Source: JBBITI01 sp963735055 (GTDB lineage Bacteria > Chloroflexota > Dehalococcoidia > Dehalococcoidales > UBA2162). From it: 64,000 nt of DNA. Location of the stretch: positions 201,655-265,654 of the forward strand of contig CAVTJN010000006.1 in the NCBI GenBank assembly GCA_963735055.1, written 5' to 3'. The translations under genes were made by a program, and so were the position numbers. Below the pieces are notes generated by a model that saw only the letters and a list, made by a program, of their open reading frames with translations, made no database searches and had not been told where the DNA came from. Every line of letters starts with the position of its first letter. Position 1 is the first letter of the stretch. Shown in pieces: positions 34,868 through 44,886 of this stretch.

Positions 34868-35473
34868 TCAAGCTTTGATGCCTCGATAGACAAAGTCAAA
34901 CATCATGTCGCCAACCTCGCCGGCGGACAGTCTGCCCCTGGGCGAGAACCAGATGCTGCTCCTCAGGATTACCGAGGAGATGAGGTAGGTGACGATCTTC
35001 TCGTCTTTGACCGCAAAGTCACCGGAGTCGACGCCGCGCCTGACGACGTGATGCAGAATGGCGTCATACTCGTCGCGCAGCGTGATGATGGCCTTCCGGT
35101 GCTCGCCCGAGAGGTCTTTCAGCCCGCTGTCGGATATGAGGACATTAGTCTGCTTCATTCTCACCAGCAGTCCGAAATGGTTCTTCACCAGCGACCTCAG
35201 TTGCTCGACAGGGCTCGTGGTGTCATCATCTTTGAGGTCTCTGATTGAAGCGACGGCCTTTTCGGTGATGTCCCGGATAACCTCGAAAAGAATGTCTTCT
35301 TTTGACCGGAAGTAGTTGTAGATATTCGCCGGTTTACAGTGACACGCCCCGGCAATGTCTCGCATGCTGGTGCTGTCATACCCCTTTTTCCAAAAAAGGG
35401 CGCCTGCCTTGTCCAGTATCCAACTGCGCTTGACCGCCGAGCGCGTTTCGCCAACCTGTTTTGACGGTGTCAT
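34868..35473 (-). CDS. TetR-family transcriptional regulator
   Basis: About 201 residues from the ATG at 35473. The N-terminal helix-turn-helix is ILDKAGALFWKKGYDSTSMR, then DIAGACHCKPANIYNYFRSK, the TetR signature. The rest is an all-helical ligand domain with a conserved LRDEYDAILHHVVRRGVDSG segment. It is divergent from the molybdoenzyme gene, and a palindromic operator-like site lies between them (35641-35679), so it probably represses its own gene and that operon until a ligand binds. The ligand is unknown. Confidence 0.9.
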   Translation of the reverse strand: MTPSKQVGETRSAVKRSWILDKAGALFWKKGYDSTSMRDIAGACHCKPANIYNYFRSKEDILFEVIRDITEKAVASIRDLKDDDTTSPVEQLRSLVKNHFGLLVRMKQTNVLISDSGLKDLSGEHRKAIITLRDEYDAILHHVVRRGVDSGDFAVKDEKIVTYLISSVILRSSIWFSPRGRLSAGEVGDMMFDFVYRGIKA

Positions 35474-35607
35474 GCCGTTCTGCCCCCTCGGCCCGGTCGC
35501 CCCAACTCCCCGTGAACTGTTCAGGCCACTGCTGAAGCTGACCAACAGCATACTACAACACCGGCCCCCAAGCCGCAAACTCCCCACACCCGGCCACTCC
35601 CGGCCGG

Positions 35608-35679
35608 TTGACAGAGGTTGACAATTATGATAGATTGATGATTAATTAACGTTCGTTAATATAATGTACGTTAATTAAT
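35608..35679 (+). promoter_or_regulatory. Promoter with palindromic operator, probably for the TetR regulator
   Basis: Two TTGACA boxes lie at 35608-35613 and 35618-35623; each has a 4-of-6 match to TATAAT 17 bases downstream (TAGATT, ATTAAT). They run into an AT-rich palindrome: ATTAATTAACGT at 35641-35652 is the exact reverse complement of ACGTTAATTAAT at 35668-35679, and within the left arm TTAACG-TT-CGTTAA (35646-35659) is a shorter inverted repeat. Position between tetR and the molybdoenzyme gene fits a repressor-controlled divergent promoter. Confidence 0.7.
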
Positions 35680-35745
35680 GAACATCGGCAGCGACTTTGA
35701 ATCGGATCTCCATGAAGCGGGTGGGTCCGATACAGGAGACGGGCA

Positions 35746-37921
35746 GTGGACACAAGAGACACGAGGGACGAAGGCAACGTGAGGAACACAGTGGACACAA
35801 GGAACGGCAGAGTAGTCAAGACCGACTGCACCCTCTGCTTACATAGCTGCGGCGTTGAGGTGACGGTTGAAGATGGCCGGGCGGTCGGCGTCGCCGGCCT
35901 GAAGGAGCATCCGCTCACCGGCGGAGAGCTGTGCCCCAAGGGCGAGGCCATGCTCGACAGCATCTACAGCCCCGGGACGATTGAGGTACCCGATGAAGAA
36001 GACCGGGGCCAGGTGGGAGCGGATAGGCTGGGCACAGGCCCTGAGTGAAATATCAACCAGGCTCCTCGCCCTCAAGGCGAAGTACGGACCGGAAGCACTC
36101 GGCATCTTCACCGGCTCCATCGGCGTCGAGAACATGGAGATGCAGGGGTTGTCGCAGCGGTTCCGCGCGGCGTTCGGCACGCCCAATTTCGTTTCCGTGG
36201 AAAGTGTCTGCTACCGGATGCGCATCCGGACCCGGCAGATCACCTTCGGCCGGTATCCGACCGAGGAGTATGATTCCCGCCTCTATATCCTGTGGGGGCA
36301 TAACCCGGAATCGTCCGACCTGCCGCTCAAGATCCATATGGCCGAGAACCGCCGAAGGGGGGCGCGACTGGTGGTCATTGACCCCAAGAGGATACCTCTG
36401 GCCGACGGCGCCGACATGTACCTGCGCGTCCGTCCCGGTACCGATGGGGCGTTGGCGCTGGCCATGATCCACGTTATCGTCAACGAGGGACTGTATGACC
36501 GGGACTTCGTCGAGAGGTACACCTCCGGGTTCGAGAAGCTGGTACCGCACATTCAACAGTACCCCCCGGAGTGGGCGCAGGAGATTACCGGGGTCAACGC
36601 CGACGATATACGCAAGCTCGCCCGACTGTTCGCCGGTACAAAGGGGGCGAGCATCTTTCAGGGCATATGCTCCCTCGACCAGACCGCCAACGGCACTCAA
36701 AACAGCCGCGCCATAGCCATCCTGCAGACCATCACCGGCAACATCAACGTGCCCGGGGGATGGGTGATCAGCCCCCGGCCGCGCCTGGGGAAGGTGGAAA
36801 TGGAGGGCCCGCCGCCCCTGGGCCATGACCGGTATCCCATCGTCTCCGAGTTGTGGGGCCGGAAAGCCCCCTACGGGGTAGTCACGTTAGTGCCGGAGAT
36901 CATACCGCAGCAGATAAAGTCGTTCGTGGTTCTCGGCGGCAATCCGCTGGTCTCGATGGCGGACTCGAACGCCTTCCGGAACGCCTTCCGGAGGCTGGAA
37001 CTGCTGGTGGTCCACGATCTCTTCATGAGCGAAACGGCCCGGGAGGCGGACTACGTCCTTCCCGCCTGCTCGCACCTCGAAAAATGGGGGGTGGCCTATA
37101 CCTACAACGTGGACCATTGTCTCCCCTACCTGATGCTGCGAAAAAAGGCCATCGAGCCGCTGGGCGAATCGTGGTCGGAATGGAGACTGATCACCGAATT
37201 GGCCGGGAAGCTCGGGCTCGGGGAGCTTTTCCCATGGAAATCAGAGGAGGAGCTGGTGGCATTCGAACTGGCGCCGTCGGGACTCTCCTTCGACCACCTG
37301 CTGCACGGGCGTCCGGCAGGGGCGTACTACCAGCAGAAGGAGTATGGCATCGGGGACCGGACTTTCCCCACGCCGTCGGGGAAGATTGAGATCTACAGCC
37401 CGGCGCTTGAACAAGTGGGGGCCGACCCGCTGCCCACCTATGCGGCGCCGCACCAGAGCTCGGCGTCCACGTCCAAGCTTGCTGGCGAATATCCACTGAC
37501 GCTGTGCACCGGTTCCCGGTCGCTCTATTACACGCACAGCCAGTTCCGCAACGTGACTTCGCTGCGGAAGGAAGACCCGGAGCCGCTGGCCGAACTCGCC
37601 GCCGGCACCGCCAAACGGTACGGCGTGAAGATTGGCGACATGGTAATCATCGAGACGCCCCGGGGCCGGGTGAAGATGAAGGCGAATATCAGCGACCGGG
37701 TGGGCGAAGGCGTCATCCTGGTACCTCACGGCTGGCCGGGCGAGGCTAACGCCAACCTGCTGACCGATACCGACTCCCGGGAGAGCGTCATGGGCTACCC
37801 GGAGATGAAAGCGCTGCGCTGCCGAATAAGGACGGCGAAGACCGCGGCCCCGGAGGAATTCGCAGATCCCAGGTCCCATCGCGAATCTGCGCCGCTTCAG
37901 GCAGCGGTCGCCGCCCTTTGA
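35746..37921 (+). CDS. Molybdopterin oxidoreductase, DMSO-reductase family, one frameshift
   Basis: Two frames form one protein of about 725 residues. The N-terminal 4Fe-4S motif is TDCTLCLHSCGVEVTVEDGR with the fourth Cys in GGELCPKGEA. After a break at about 35971-35978 (CCCGGGACG) it continues RYPMKKTGARWERIGWAQAL. A Cys in VESVCYRMRI is the likely Mo or W ligand. Later come GHNPESSD, DPKRIPLADGADMYLRVRPG and the C-terminal dinucleotide-cofactor domain. The start is GTG with AGGAGAC upstream. There is no Tat signal, so it is cytoplasmic. Substrate unknown; acetylene hydratase and hydroxyl-transferring enzymes are among its relatives. Confidence 0.85.
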
Positions 37922-37973
37922 CACCCCACCCCTTTTGCGCCATAATGCGGGCCAAAAAGGGGAGGAGGTCAGT

Positions 37974-38909
37974 ATGAAAATCGATGTCTTCGCCCACATC
38001 CTGCCACCGAAATACCTGGCTGCCTACACCAAGGCCAATCCCGCCGTGGCAAACGAAATTGAGGCGCGGAACCGCGCCGTGGTTGACCTGGACGTGAGAC
38101 TGCGCCTGATGGACCGGTATCCGGACGTGCTGCAGGTGCTCACCGTGTCGCAGCCGCCGCTGGAGAAGTTCGTCAAGCCGTCTGACGCCATCAAACTGGC
38201 CCGGATCGCCAACGATGAACTCGCCGTACTGGTGGAGCGCTACCCCGACAAGTTCATCGCCGCCGTTGCCTGCCTGCCCATGAACGATGTCGACGCGGCG
38301 ATGAAGGAGGCCGACCGGGCGATCAAGCAGCTCGGATTCAAAGGCATCCAGGTATACAGCCGGATCAATGGCGAGACGCTGGACAACCCCAAGTTCAAGC
38401 CGTTGTACCGGATGATGGCCGACCTCAATCTCCCGATCTGGATACACCCGACCACCGATGCGGCACTGGATACCGGCGGCATACTGGGCTGGCCGTTTGA
38501 GACGGCGACGGCCATGTACCGGCTGGTGCTGTCGTGCGTTTTCAACGACTTCCCGGACATCAAGTTCATTACCCATCACGCCGGCAGTATGATCCCCTTC
38601 TTCGAAAGGCGGCTGCGCTGGCTGCTCTACCCGTCACGGGTGCCGGTTGGACTCAAGGACCCCATCGAGCATTTCCGCAAGTTCTACAACGACACTGCGA
38701 TCTACGGATGCACCGCCGGGTTGATGTGCGCCTATGCGTTCTTCGGCGCCGACCGCCTGTTGTTCGGTACCGATGCCCCGCTGAGCGGGCCGAAGTACGG
38801 CCTCACCCAGGTGACGATCGATTCGATTAACGAGATGACGATTCCGGAGGCCGAGAAGGAGAAGATACTGAGCAAGAACGCCATCGAGATGCTGTCGCTG
38901 GCCGTCTAG
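37974..38909 (+). CDS. Amidohydrolase of the ACMSD / resorcylate-decarboxylase type
   Basis: A 311-residue TIM-barrel protein. It begins MKIDVFAHILPP, the HxH-like metal site with its first His replaced by Phe-Ala-His. It continues with GFKGIQVYSRINGETLDNPK, LPIWIHPTTDAA with a metal His, IKFITHHAGSMIPFFERRL with a second, and LLFGTDAPLSGPKYG with the catalytic Asp. Family members decarboxylate or hydrate aromatic and semialdehyde acids. GGAGGAGG precedes the ATG at 37974. It lies 52 bases after the molybdoenzyme gene and probably acts in the same route. Confidence 0.85.
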   Translation: MKIDVFAHILPPKYLAAYTKANPAVANEIEARNRAVVDLDVRLRLMDRYPDVLQVLTVSQPPLEKFVKPSDAIKLARIANDELAVLVERYPDKFIAAVACLPMNDVDAAMKEADRAIKQLGFKGIQVYSRINGETLDNPKFKPLYRMMADLNLPIWIHPTTDAALDTGGILGWPFETATAMYRLVLSCVFNDFPDIKFITHHAGSMIPFFERRLRWLLYPSRVPVGLKDPIEHFRKFYNDTAIYGCTAGLMCAYAFFGADRLLFGTDAPLSGPKYGLTQVTIDSINEMTIPEAEKEKILSKNAIEMLSLAV

Positions 38910-39382
38910 AATTCGGCCTTCAGCCGGCCGTAGGTATCGGCCATCGCCTGAGAAATCACCCGGGTGTCGCCGATGACGGGCATGAAGTTGGTGTCGCCCA
39001 CCCAGCGGGGCACGACGTGGCTGTGAATATGGCCGTCGATACCGGCGCCGGCCACCTTACCGATGTTCATCCCGGTGTTGAATCCGGCCGAAGCGAAGAG
39101 CTCACGCAGGACCTTCACGCAGCGGGCAACAAATTCCGCATGCTCGTGCAGTTCTTCCGGCCGCAGGTCTTCGGGCGTGGCGACGTGACGGTATGGCGCC
39201 ACCATCAGGTGGCCCGGATTGTAGGGATAGGCGTTCATGATGATGAAATTTGACGACCCGCGGTGGAGGATGTAGTTCGCCGCGTCATTAGCTTCCGCGG
39301 GTTTGTCGCACAGGATGCAACCGTCGGTCTTCTTCGACTCGATGTACTGCGCCCGCCAGGGCGCCCACAAAAGGTCAGCCAA
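38906..39382 (-). CDS. HIT-family hydrolase (Ap4A phosphorylase-like)
   Basis: A 158-residue protein. It begins MADLLWAPWRAQYIESKKTD then GCILCDKP, the N-terminal zinc Cys pair of the FHIT/AP4A phosphorylase branch. It has HLMVAPYRHVATPEDL and the catalytic histidine triad in DGHIHSHVVPRW. It hydrolyses or phosphorolyses dinucleoside polyphosphates or AMP conjugates. Its 3' end overlaps the convergent amidohydrolase by 4 bases. Confidence 0.93.
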   Translation of the reverse strand: MADLLWAPWRAQYIESKKTDGCILCDKPAEANDAANYILHRGSSNFIIMNAYPYNPGHLMVAPYRHVATPEDLRPEELHEHAEFVARCVKVLRELFASAGFNTGMNIGKVAGAGIDGHIHSHVVPRWVGDTNFMPVIGDTRVISQAMADTYGRLKAEF

Positions 39383-39468
39383 TCCTGATCTCCCGAGGCA
39401 GACTAATCCTTACTTGCAGCAATCCGCGTCACGTTGGGCGACGCGGCGCCGCTCAGGTCTCAGGACCA

Positions 39469-39519
39469 TCCCCCTTCCTGGCAGGAAGGGGGAATCATGT
39501 CTGGGGGACACCCCCAGAC
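39469..39519. repeat. Twin GC-rich hairpins in intergenic DNA
   Basis: Two near-perfect inverted repeats stand side by side: TCCCCCTTCCT / AGGAAGGGGGA with a 3-base loop (39469-39493), and GTCTGGGGG / CCCCCAGAC with loop ACA (39499-39519). No T-run follows, so they are more likely a dispersed repeat than a simple terminator. The gap 39383-39659 holds nothing else recognised. Confidence 0.75.
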
Positions 39520-39659
39520 CCCCGGCAGGGACCTGAGTCCTGCACCTTTGCCCGGACTCATTCTAGCCGGGACTCCGTCCGGCGTCAAAAAGAGCCGGGC
39601 GCTGCAGCCGATCATCCTATTTGTAAAATAGGCACCCATCTCCTATATTAGAGACGGTA

Positions 39660-40466
39660 ATGGACAATACCGGACGCTCTACAGACAGCCTCACGTTTCT
39701 GGGGACGGGCGGGGCCCGCTTCATGATCATCAGTCAGCTTCTCGCTTCGGGAGGCATCTGGCTAAGCCTGAGCGGCACCGAACTGCTGCTCGACCCGGGA
39801 CCGGGCTGCATCGTCCAGGTCGCCAAACGAAAAATGAAGGCCGAAACGCTTGACGGCATTATCGTCTCTCACCGGCACCTTGACCACTCCGGAGACGTCA
39901 ATGTCATGGTCGAGGCCATGACCCAGGGCGGGCTGCAGCGTCACGGATGGCTCTTCGCCCCTCAGGATGCCCTTGGGCCCGAGCCGGTCATGTTCTCGTA
40001 CCTGAAGGACAACATCGAAGGGATCGTGGTGCTGCAAGAAGGCAAGTCCTATTCGATCGGCAACGTGTCGTTCACCACTCCGGTAACCCACATCCACCGC
40101 GTGGAAACCTATGGGATGGTCTTCAAGACGCCCAGCCACACCTTCTCCTACATCGCCGATACCCGGTTCTTCGAAGGGCTGGTCCGGCACTACAAAGCCG
40201 ACCTGCTTGTCATCAACACGGTCTTTCTCCAACCCAGGCTGCCCGGAAGCTTCAACAGGTTACCGATCGAGCACCTTTCCGTACCCGACGCCGCCTATAT
40301 CATTGCCGCCCTCAAGCCTAAAGCTGCCATATTGACCCATTTCGGCATGAACGTGTGGCGGGCCAAGCCATGGGAAGTGGCCGAACAAATGACCCAGGAA
40401 ATCGGCATTAAGGTCATCGCCGCCCGGGACGGCATGAGGTTCGACCTGTCGGAGTTGGACGGCTGA
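39660..40466 (+). CDS. Metallo-beta-lactamase-fold hydrolase
   Basis: A 268-residue protein. The metal motif is VSHRHLDHSGDVN (HxHxDH with Arg and Leu between), preceded by LLLDPGPGC. A later His lies in TTPVTHIHRVETYG, an Asp in FSYIADTRFFEG, and a final His in AAILTHFGMNVW. This is the RNase Z / UlaG-like branch of the fold. It may hydrolyse a phosphodiester or lactone; the substrate is unknown. It stands alone, 58 bases before the radical SAM gene. Confidence 0.88.
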   Translation: MDNTGRSTDSLTFLGTGGARFMIISQLLASGGIWLSLSGTELLLDPGPGCIVQVAKRKMKAETLDGIIVSHRHLDHSGDVNVMVEAMTQGGLQRHGWLFAPQDALGPEPVMFSYLKDNIEGIVVLQEGKSYSIGNVSFTTPVTHIHRVETYGMVFKTPSHTFSYIADTRFFEGLVRHYKADLLVINTVFLQPRLPGSFNRLPIEHLSVPDAAYIIAALKPKAAILTHFGMNVWRAKPWEVAEQMTQEIGIKVIAARDGMRFDLSELDG

Positions 40467-40523
40467 CGTCCCGGCGAAACGTTCCCCGGCTGCCGACCAG
40501 CCGCCACATGATATGATGTACCT

Positions 40524-42390
40524 ATGGCAGTTTCCCGTCTGGACAGCATCCTTCACCTGGTGACCAAGCCCGCCCGCTATACTGGCGGCGAGTGGAACAG
40601 CGTGCTGAAAGACTGGGAGCAGACCCCGATCCGGATCGCACTGGCCTACCCCGACATGTACGAAATAGGCATGTCCAACATGGCCCTGCCTATCCTGTAC
40701 GACATATTCAACCGCCAGCCGGACGCCCTCGCCGAGCGGGTCTTCGCCCCCTGGGTGGACATGGCCGCGGCCATGAGGCAGGCGGGCGTGCCCCTCTTCA
40801 GCCTGGAGTCCAAACGGCCGCTCGGCGATTTCGACGTCGTCGGGTTCTCCCTCGGCTACGAGCTGACCTACACCAACATTCTCAACATGCTCGACCTGGC
40901 CGGTATTCCGATTCTGGCAACCGACCGGAACGATTCGCATCCGCTGGTCATCGCCGGCGGCAGCGGGTCGCTGAACCCCGAGCCGATGGCCGACTTCATC
41001 GACCTGTTTGTGGTTGGCGACGGCGAAGAAGTGGTCCTGGAGATGCTGCAGGTCATCCGGGAGCACCGGAAACACCACGGCCCCGGCCGCCGAAAGGAAC
41101 TGCTACTCTCGCTAGCCGGAATCCCCGGGATCTACGTCCCCGCTTTGTACCGCGTCGAGTACGAGCCCGGGGCCAACGGACGGTTCACGGGTATTACGCC
41201 CGAGGCGCCTGAGGCCAAGACCGAGAATTCAACGCCGGATCGTGACCAAGCTCCCCCCGCCCGTCACCCGCCCCGTGGTCCCATTCGTTGAGGTGGTACA
41301 CGACCGCGGCGCGGTCGAGATTCAGCGCGGCTGCAGTAACGGCTGCCGCTTCTGCCAGGCGGGGACGATCTACCGCCCGGTGCGCGAACGCCCCCACGAC
41401 GAGGTTATAAGCGCCGTCGGCGAAATAATCTCCAACTGCGGCTACGACGAGATGTCGCTGGTCTCGCTGAGCACCAGCGACTACTCAGGCATTGACGAGC
41501 TGGTGTCCAGCCTGGTCCAGCGCTACCCGGACCTGGGCATATCCCTGCCCAGCCTGTACATCGGCAGCTTCTCGGTCGATCTGATGGAGGCTTTGCCGGC
41601 GCACAAGAAGACGGGGCTGACCTTCGCCCCGGAAGCCGGCAGCGAGCGCCTGCGCCGGTCGATCAACAAGCGAGTGACCGAAGACGAGATACTGAGCACC
41701 GCGGCGCTGGCGTTCCAGAAAGGCTGGAACGGCCTCAAGCTGTACTTCATGCTCGGTCTCCCGGGCGAGACCGACGATGATGCCCGGGCGATGGGCGATC
41801 TCATCAACAAGGTGTACGCGGAAGGGGCAAAATCAAGCCGCCGCATGCCCCAGCTCAGGGTGAATCTATCGACCTTCGTTCCCAAGGCCCACACCCCCTT
41901 CCAGTGGGTTGCCCGGGAGAGCGAAGAAAGACTGCTGGCGAGACAGGAGATACTGAGGCAGGCGGTGCGCCGGAAGGCGATCAAACTGTCATGGCCGGAC
42001 CCCAGCGTCAGTCGCCTCGAGGCCGCGTTATCGCGCGGCGACCGCAGAATCGGACAGGTCATCCATCGCGCCTGGAAGTTAGGGGCGATCTTCGACTCGT
42101 GGGGGGAGCATTTCAACTACCAGGTGTGGGAACAAGCGTTCGCCGATTGTGGCCTCGACCCCGATTTCTACGGTCAGCGGGCGCGGCCCCTGGATGAACC
42201 CCTTCCCTGGGACCACATCGACGTCGGCGTGACCGCCTCGTTTCTTAAAGAAGAGTGGCGGCGGGCGCTGGCCGGCGAAGAGACCCTGGATTGCCGCGAC
42301 GAAGGCTGTAATGTGTGCGGCCTCCAGGGCCGGGACCCGGCCTGCAAAGAAAAGGCCGCCGCACGGGGTGACGTTTCCCGTTCAACCTAG
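40524..42390 (+). CDS. B12-binding-like/radical SAM protein, TIGR03960 type, one frameshift
   Basis: Two frames form a protein of about 622 residues. The N-terminal half is a cobalamin-binding-like Rossmann domain (RIALAYPDMYEIGMSNMALP, VVGFSLGYELTYTNILNMLD, PLVIAGGSGSLNPEPMADFI). A break at about 41225-41235 is followed by RRIVTKLPPPVTRPVVPFVE and VHDRGAVEIQRGCSNGCRFC, the radical SAM motif CSNGCRFC. It ends with a Cys-rich patch (DCRDEGCNVCGL). The TIGR03960 family is widespread and uncharacterised; it often sits next to a TIGR03936 gene, absent here. Confidence 0.9.
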
Positions 42391-42540
42391 GCCTCCTGCA
42401 GGACCTTTCGACGATCTCGTACTTCTAATCCTCCTCTAATGTTTCCTTCATAGTTCGTTAACAATCGTTCGCGACAATAGTGGTATCGGGCGTTTCGTCC
42501 GAACGAGTCCCGCATTGACTACAAAGGAGAGTGAAGGCAG

Positions 42541-43692
42541 ATGAAATCATGGACTTCCAGAATCTTCGCCGCGCTGGGGGTGGTCCTGGTGTCGGCATCC
42601 GTGTTTGTGCTCGCCACCGGCGCCACCTTCCGCGGACAGCCGGCCGATGCACAGACCAGTCAGACCCTGGTCGACGAGAACGCGATCACGGCCATCTACA
42701 GCGCAGCCAGCCCGGCGGTGGTCGAAATCGACGTGACCACAACCGGTACCGGTTTGCGCGGCGGTTTCTCAGGGGGGCAGGGTTCCGGGTTCCTCATCGA
42801 CAGCACCGGCAACATCGTCACCAACAACCATGTCGTCGATGGCGCTACCAGTGTTCAGATCATTTTCAGCGACGGTAAGACCGCCTCAGCCACCGTTCTC
42901 GGAAGGGACGCGGCCGATGACCTGGCCGTAGTGAAAGTAGATGCGGCCGCCGTCAACGGCATCAAGCCGCTCGTTCTCGCCGATTCGGCCGGCGTCAAAC
43001 CGGGCCAGTTGGCCATCGCCATCGGTAGTCCCTATGGACTCAACAACTCCATCGCCGTCGGCGTCATCAGCGGTCTGAACCGCCGGGTGGATGGGAGTTC
43101 CCTCACCGGCATGATCCAGACCGACGCCAACATCCAACCGGGCAACTCCGGCGGCCCGCTGCTCAACTCGACCGGCCAGGTAATCGGCATCAACACCGCC
43201 TTCGAGGGGCAGGGCACCGGCATCGGCTTCGCCGTTCCCTCCAGTGTGGTCAACCGGGCGCTGGCCGACCTCAAGGCAGGTAAGGAGATCACCCGTCCCT
43301 GGATCGGTATTTCCGGGCTCGAACTGACCCAGACCCTGGCGGACAACCTCAGCCTGTCCGTCAACCAGGGTGTGTACGTGGTGACCGTCGTCCCAGGGGC
43401 CCCGGCGGAAAAGGCCGGACTCAAGGCCGGCGGGACCGACCAGAATGGCGCCCCGGGCAAGGGCGGTGATGTCATCACAGCCGTCGGGGGCACTCCGGTA
43501 AAGAACGTGACCGACATCCAGAACTACCTGGCCACCAAGAAGGTCGGCGATACCATCAGCCTCACCATCCTCCGTGATGGCGCCAGCACCAGCGCCAGTG
43601 TGACTCTGGGCGCCAGACCGGCTGATACCGCTATTACCCCACCCATTCAACCGGTCCCCACAATGCCCGCCTTCCCGTGGCGAAACCGGTAA
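42541..43692 (+). CDS. HtrA/DegP-type serine protease with PDZ domain
   Basis: A 383-residue protein with an N-terminal signal-anchor (residues 8-26). The trypsin-like domain shows the triad as TNNHVV (His97), ADDLAVVK (Asp127) and GNSGGPLL (Ser203). A PDZ domain follows (about 270-360: GVYVVTVVPGAPAEKAGLKA, GDVITAVGGTPVKNVTDIQN), then a Pro-rich tail. It degrades misfolded exported proteins outside the membrane. AAAGGAGAG precedes the ATG. A strong hairpin terminator ends the unit at 43730-43765. Confidence 0.95.
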   Translation: MKSWTSRIFAALGVVLVSASVFVLATGATFRGQPADAQTSQTLVDENAITAIYSAASPAVVEIDVTTTGTGLRGGFSGGQGSGFLIDSTGNIVTNNHVVDGATSVQIIFSDGKTASATVLGRDAADDLAVVKVDAAAVNGIKPLVLADSAGVKPGQLAIAIGSPYGLNNSIAVGVISGLNRRVDGSSLTGMIQTDANIQPGNSGGPLLNSTGQVIGINTAFEGQGTGIGFAVPSSVVNRALADLKAGKEITRPWIGISGLELTQTLADNLSLSVNQGVYVVTVVPGAPAEKAGLKAGGTDQNGAPGKGGDVITAVGGTPVKNVTDIQNYLATKKVGDTISLTILRDGASTSASVTLGARPADTAITPPIQPVPTMPAFPWRNR

Positions 43693-43729
43693 GGAGTCTC
43701 TGCCTCAGGCCCCAGCCTGAGGCTTAAAA

Positions 43730-43765
43730 GGGGGGCGAGACTGTCTGACGACAGTCTCGCCCCCC
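43730..43765 (+). terminator. Perfect 16-bp hairpin after the htrA-type gene
   Basis: GGGGGGCGAGACTGTC (43730-43745) pairs exactly with GACAGTCTCGCCCCCC (43750-43765) around loop TGAC. A weak T-rich stretch (TCGCGTTTAG) follows. A smaller hairpin (CCTCAGGC...GCCTGAGG) lies just before it. The pair fits an intrinsic terminator, though the T-run is short. Confidence 0.75.
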
Positions 43766-43828
43766 TCGCGTTTAGGACATCACCCGTCCGGGGACGCCAT
43801 CGCCCCGCCCAGGAGCTACAATATAGAT

Positions 43829-44276
43829 ATGACAAGCATCAAGATATATGACGCCAGCCAGCACAAAGTGGTGGACGTGGAGCGGATCGAGCGGTCCGAC
43901 GCCGAATGGAAGAAGCTGCTGACCCCGAAGCAATACGAGATCACTACCCGGAAGGGGACTGAGGCGCCCGGGACCTGCGCCTTCACCGAGGTCCACGGGC
44001 CGGGTATCTTCCGCTGCGTCCGCTGCGGCACCGACCTTTTCGGCGGGCACAACCAAGTTCGAATCGGGGACGGGCTGGCCAAGCTACTATGAGCCGGTCT
44101 CGCCGCTCAACGTGGTCGAGCAATCCGACCGCAGTCACTGGATGGTGCGGACGGAGGTGCTCTGCGCCCGCTGCGGCGCCCACCTCGGCCACGTTTTCGA
44201 CGATGGCCCGCCGCCCACGGGCAAGCGTTACTGCATGAACGGATTTGCCCTGAAGTTCGTGGCCGAGGGCGAATGA
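43829..44276 (+). CDS. msrB: Methionine-R-sulfoxide reductase, one frameshift
   Basis: The first frame gives KLLTPKQYEITTRKGTEAPG and FRCVRCGTDLFGG. A one-base break at about 44046-44058 leads to KFESGTGWPSYYEPVSPLNV, then VLCARCGAHLGHVFDDGPPP and KRYCMNGFALKFV. Joined, it is about 148 residues, the normal MsrB length. The two CxxC pairs bind zinc, and Cys in KRYCMN is the catalytic residue. It repairs R-sulfoxide of methionine. msrA follows 48 bases later. Confidence 0.9.
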
Positions 44277-44324
44277 TGGCCCCGGCCCGCTCGGGAATCC
44301 GGTATTCGGTTTAGGAGTACGACC

Positions 44325-44858
44325 ATGTCCGAAGTCGCGACCTTCGCAGGCGGCTGCTTCTGGTGCCTGGAGGCCGTCTTCAAGGAAGTCCAGGGCGTTC
44401 AGTCTGCCGTCTCAGGCTACACCGGCGGTAAAACCGTGAATCCGACCTACGAACAGGTGTGTAGCGGCGCCACCGGCCACGCCGAGGCGGTGCAGGTGAC
44501 GTTCGATCCGGCCACGGTCTCCTACCGCGCCCTGCTCGACATCTTCTTCTCGGTGCATGATCCGACCACGCTCAACCGGCAGGGGGCCGACGTGGGCACC
44601 CAGTACCGCTCCGGCATCTTCTACCACAGCCCGGAACAGCAGGCGGCCGCCGGCGAATTCATCACGGCGTTGAACCGGGCTCACGTCTGGAAAGCGCCGG
44701 TCGTCACCCAGGTCGTCCCGATCGACCGATTCTACCCGGCCGAAGAGTACCACCGGGACTACTTCGCCCGGCATCCGGAACAGGGCTACTGCCAGGCGGT
44801 GATCGCCCCTAAGATGGCCAAGTTCCGCAAGCAGTGGAGCAAGGCGGAGAAGGGGTAG
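44325..44858 (+). CDS. msrA: Methionine-S-sulfoxide reductase
   Basis: A 177-residue protein of normal length. The catalytic motif is FAGGCFWCLEAVFK (Cys11 and Cys14), with GYTGGKTVNPTYEQVCSGAT and DVGTQYRSGIFYHS, all MsrA hallmarks. It repairs S-sulfoxide of methionine using thioredoxin. It follows msrB in an operon for repair of oxidised proteins. AGGAG precedes the ATG. Confidence 0.96.
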   Translation: MSEVATFAGGCFWCLEAVFKEVQGVQSAVSGYTGGKTVNPTYEQVCSGATGHAEAVQVTFDPATVSYRALLDIFFSVHDPTTLNRQGADVGTQYRSGIFYHSPEQQAAAGEFITALNRAHVWKAPVVTQVVPIDRFYPAEEYHRDYFARHPEQGYCQAVIAPKMAKFRKQWSKAEKG

Positions 44859-44886
44859 GGGGGCGAACGGGCCCGGCCGTCCAGGC

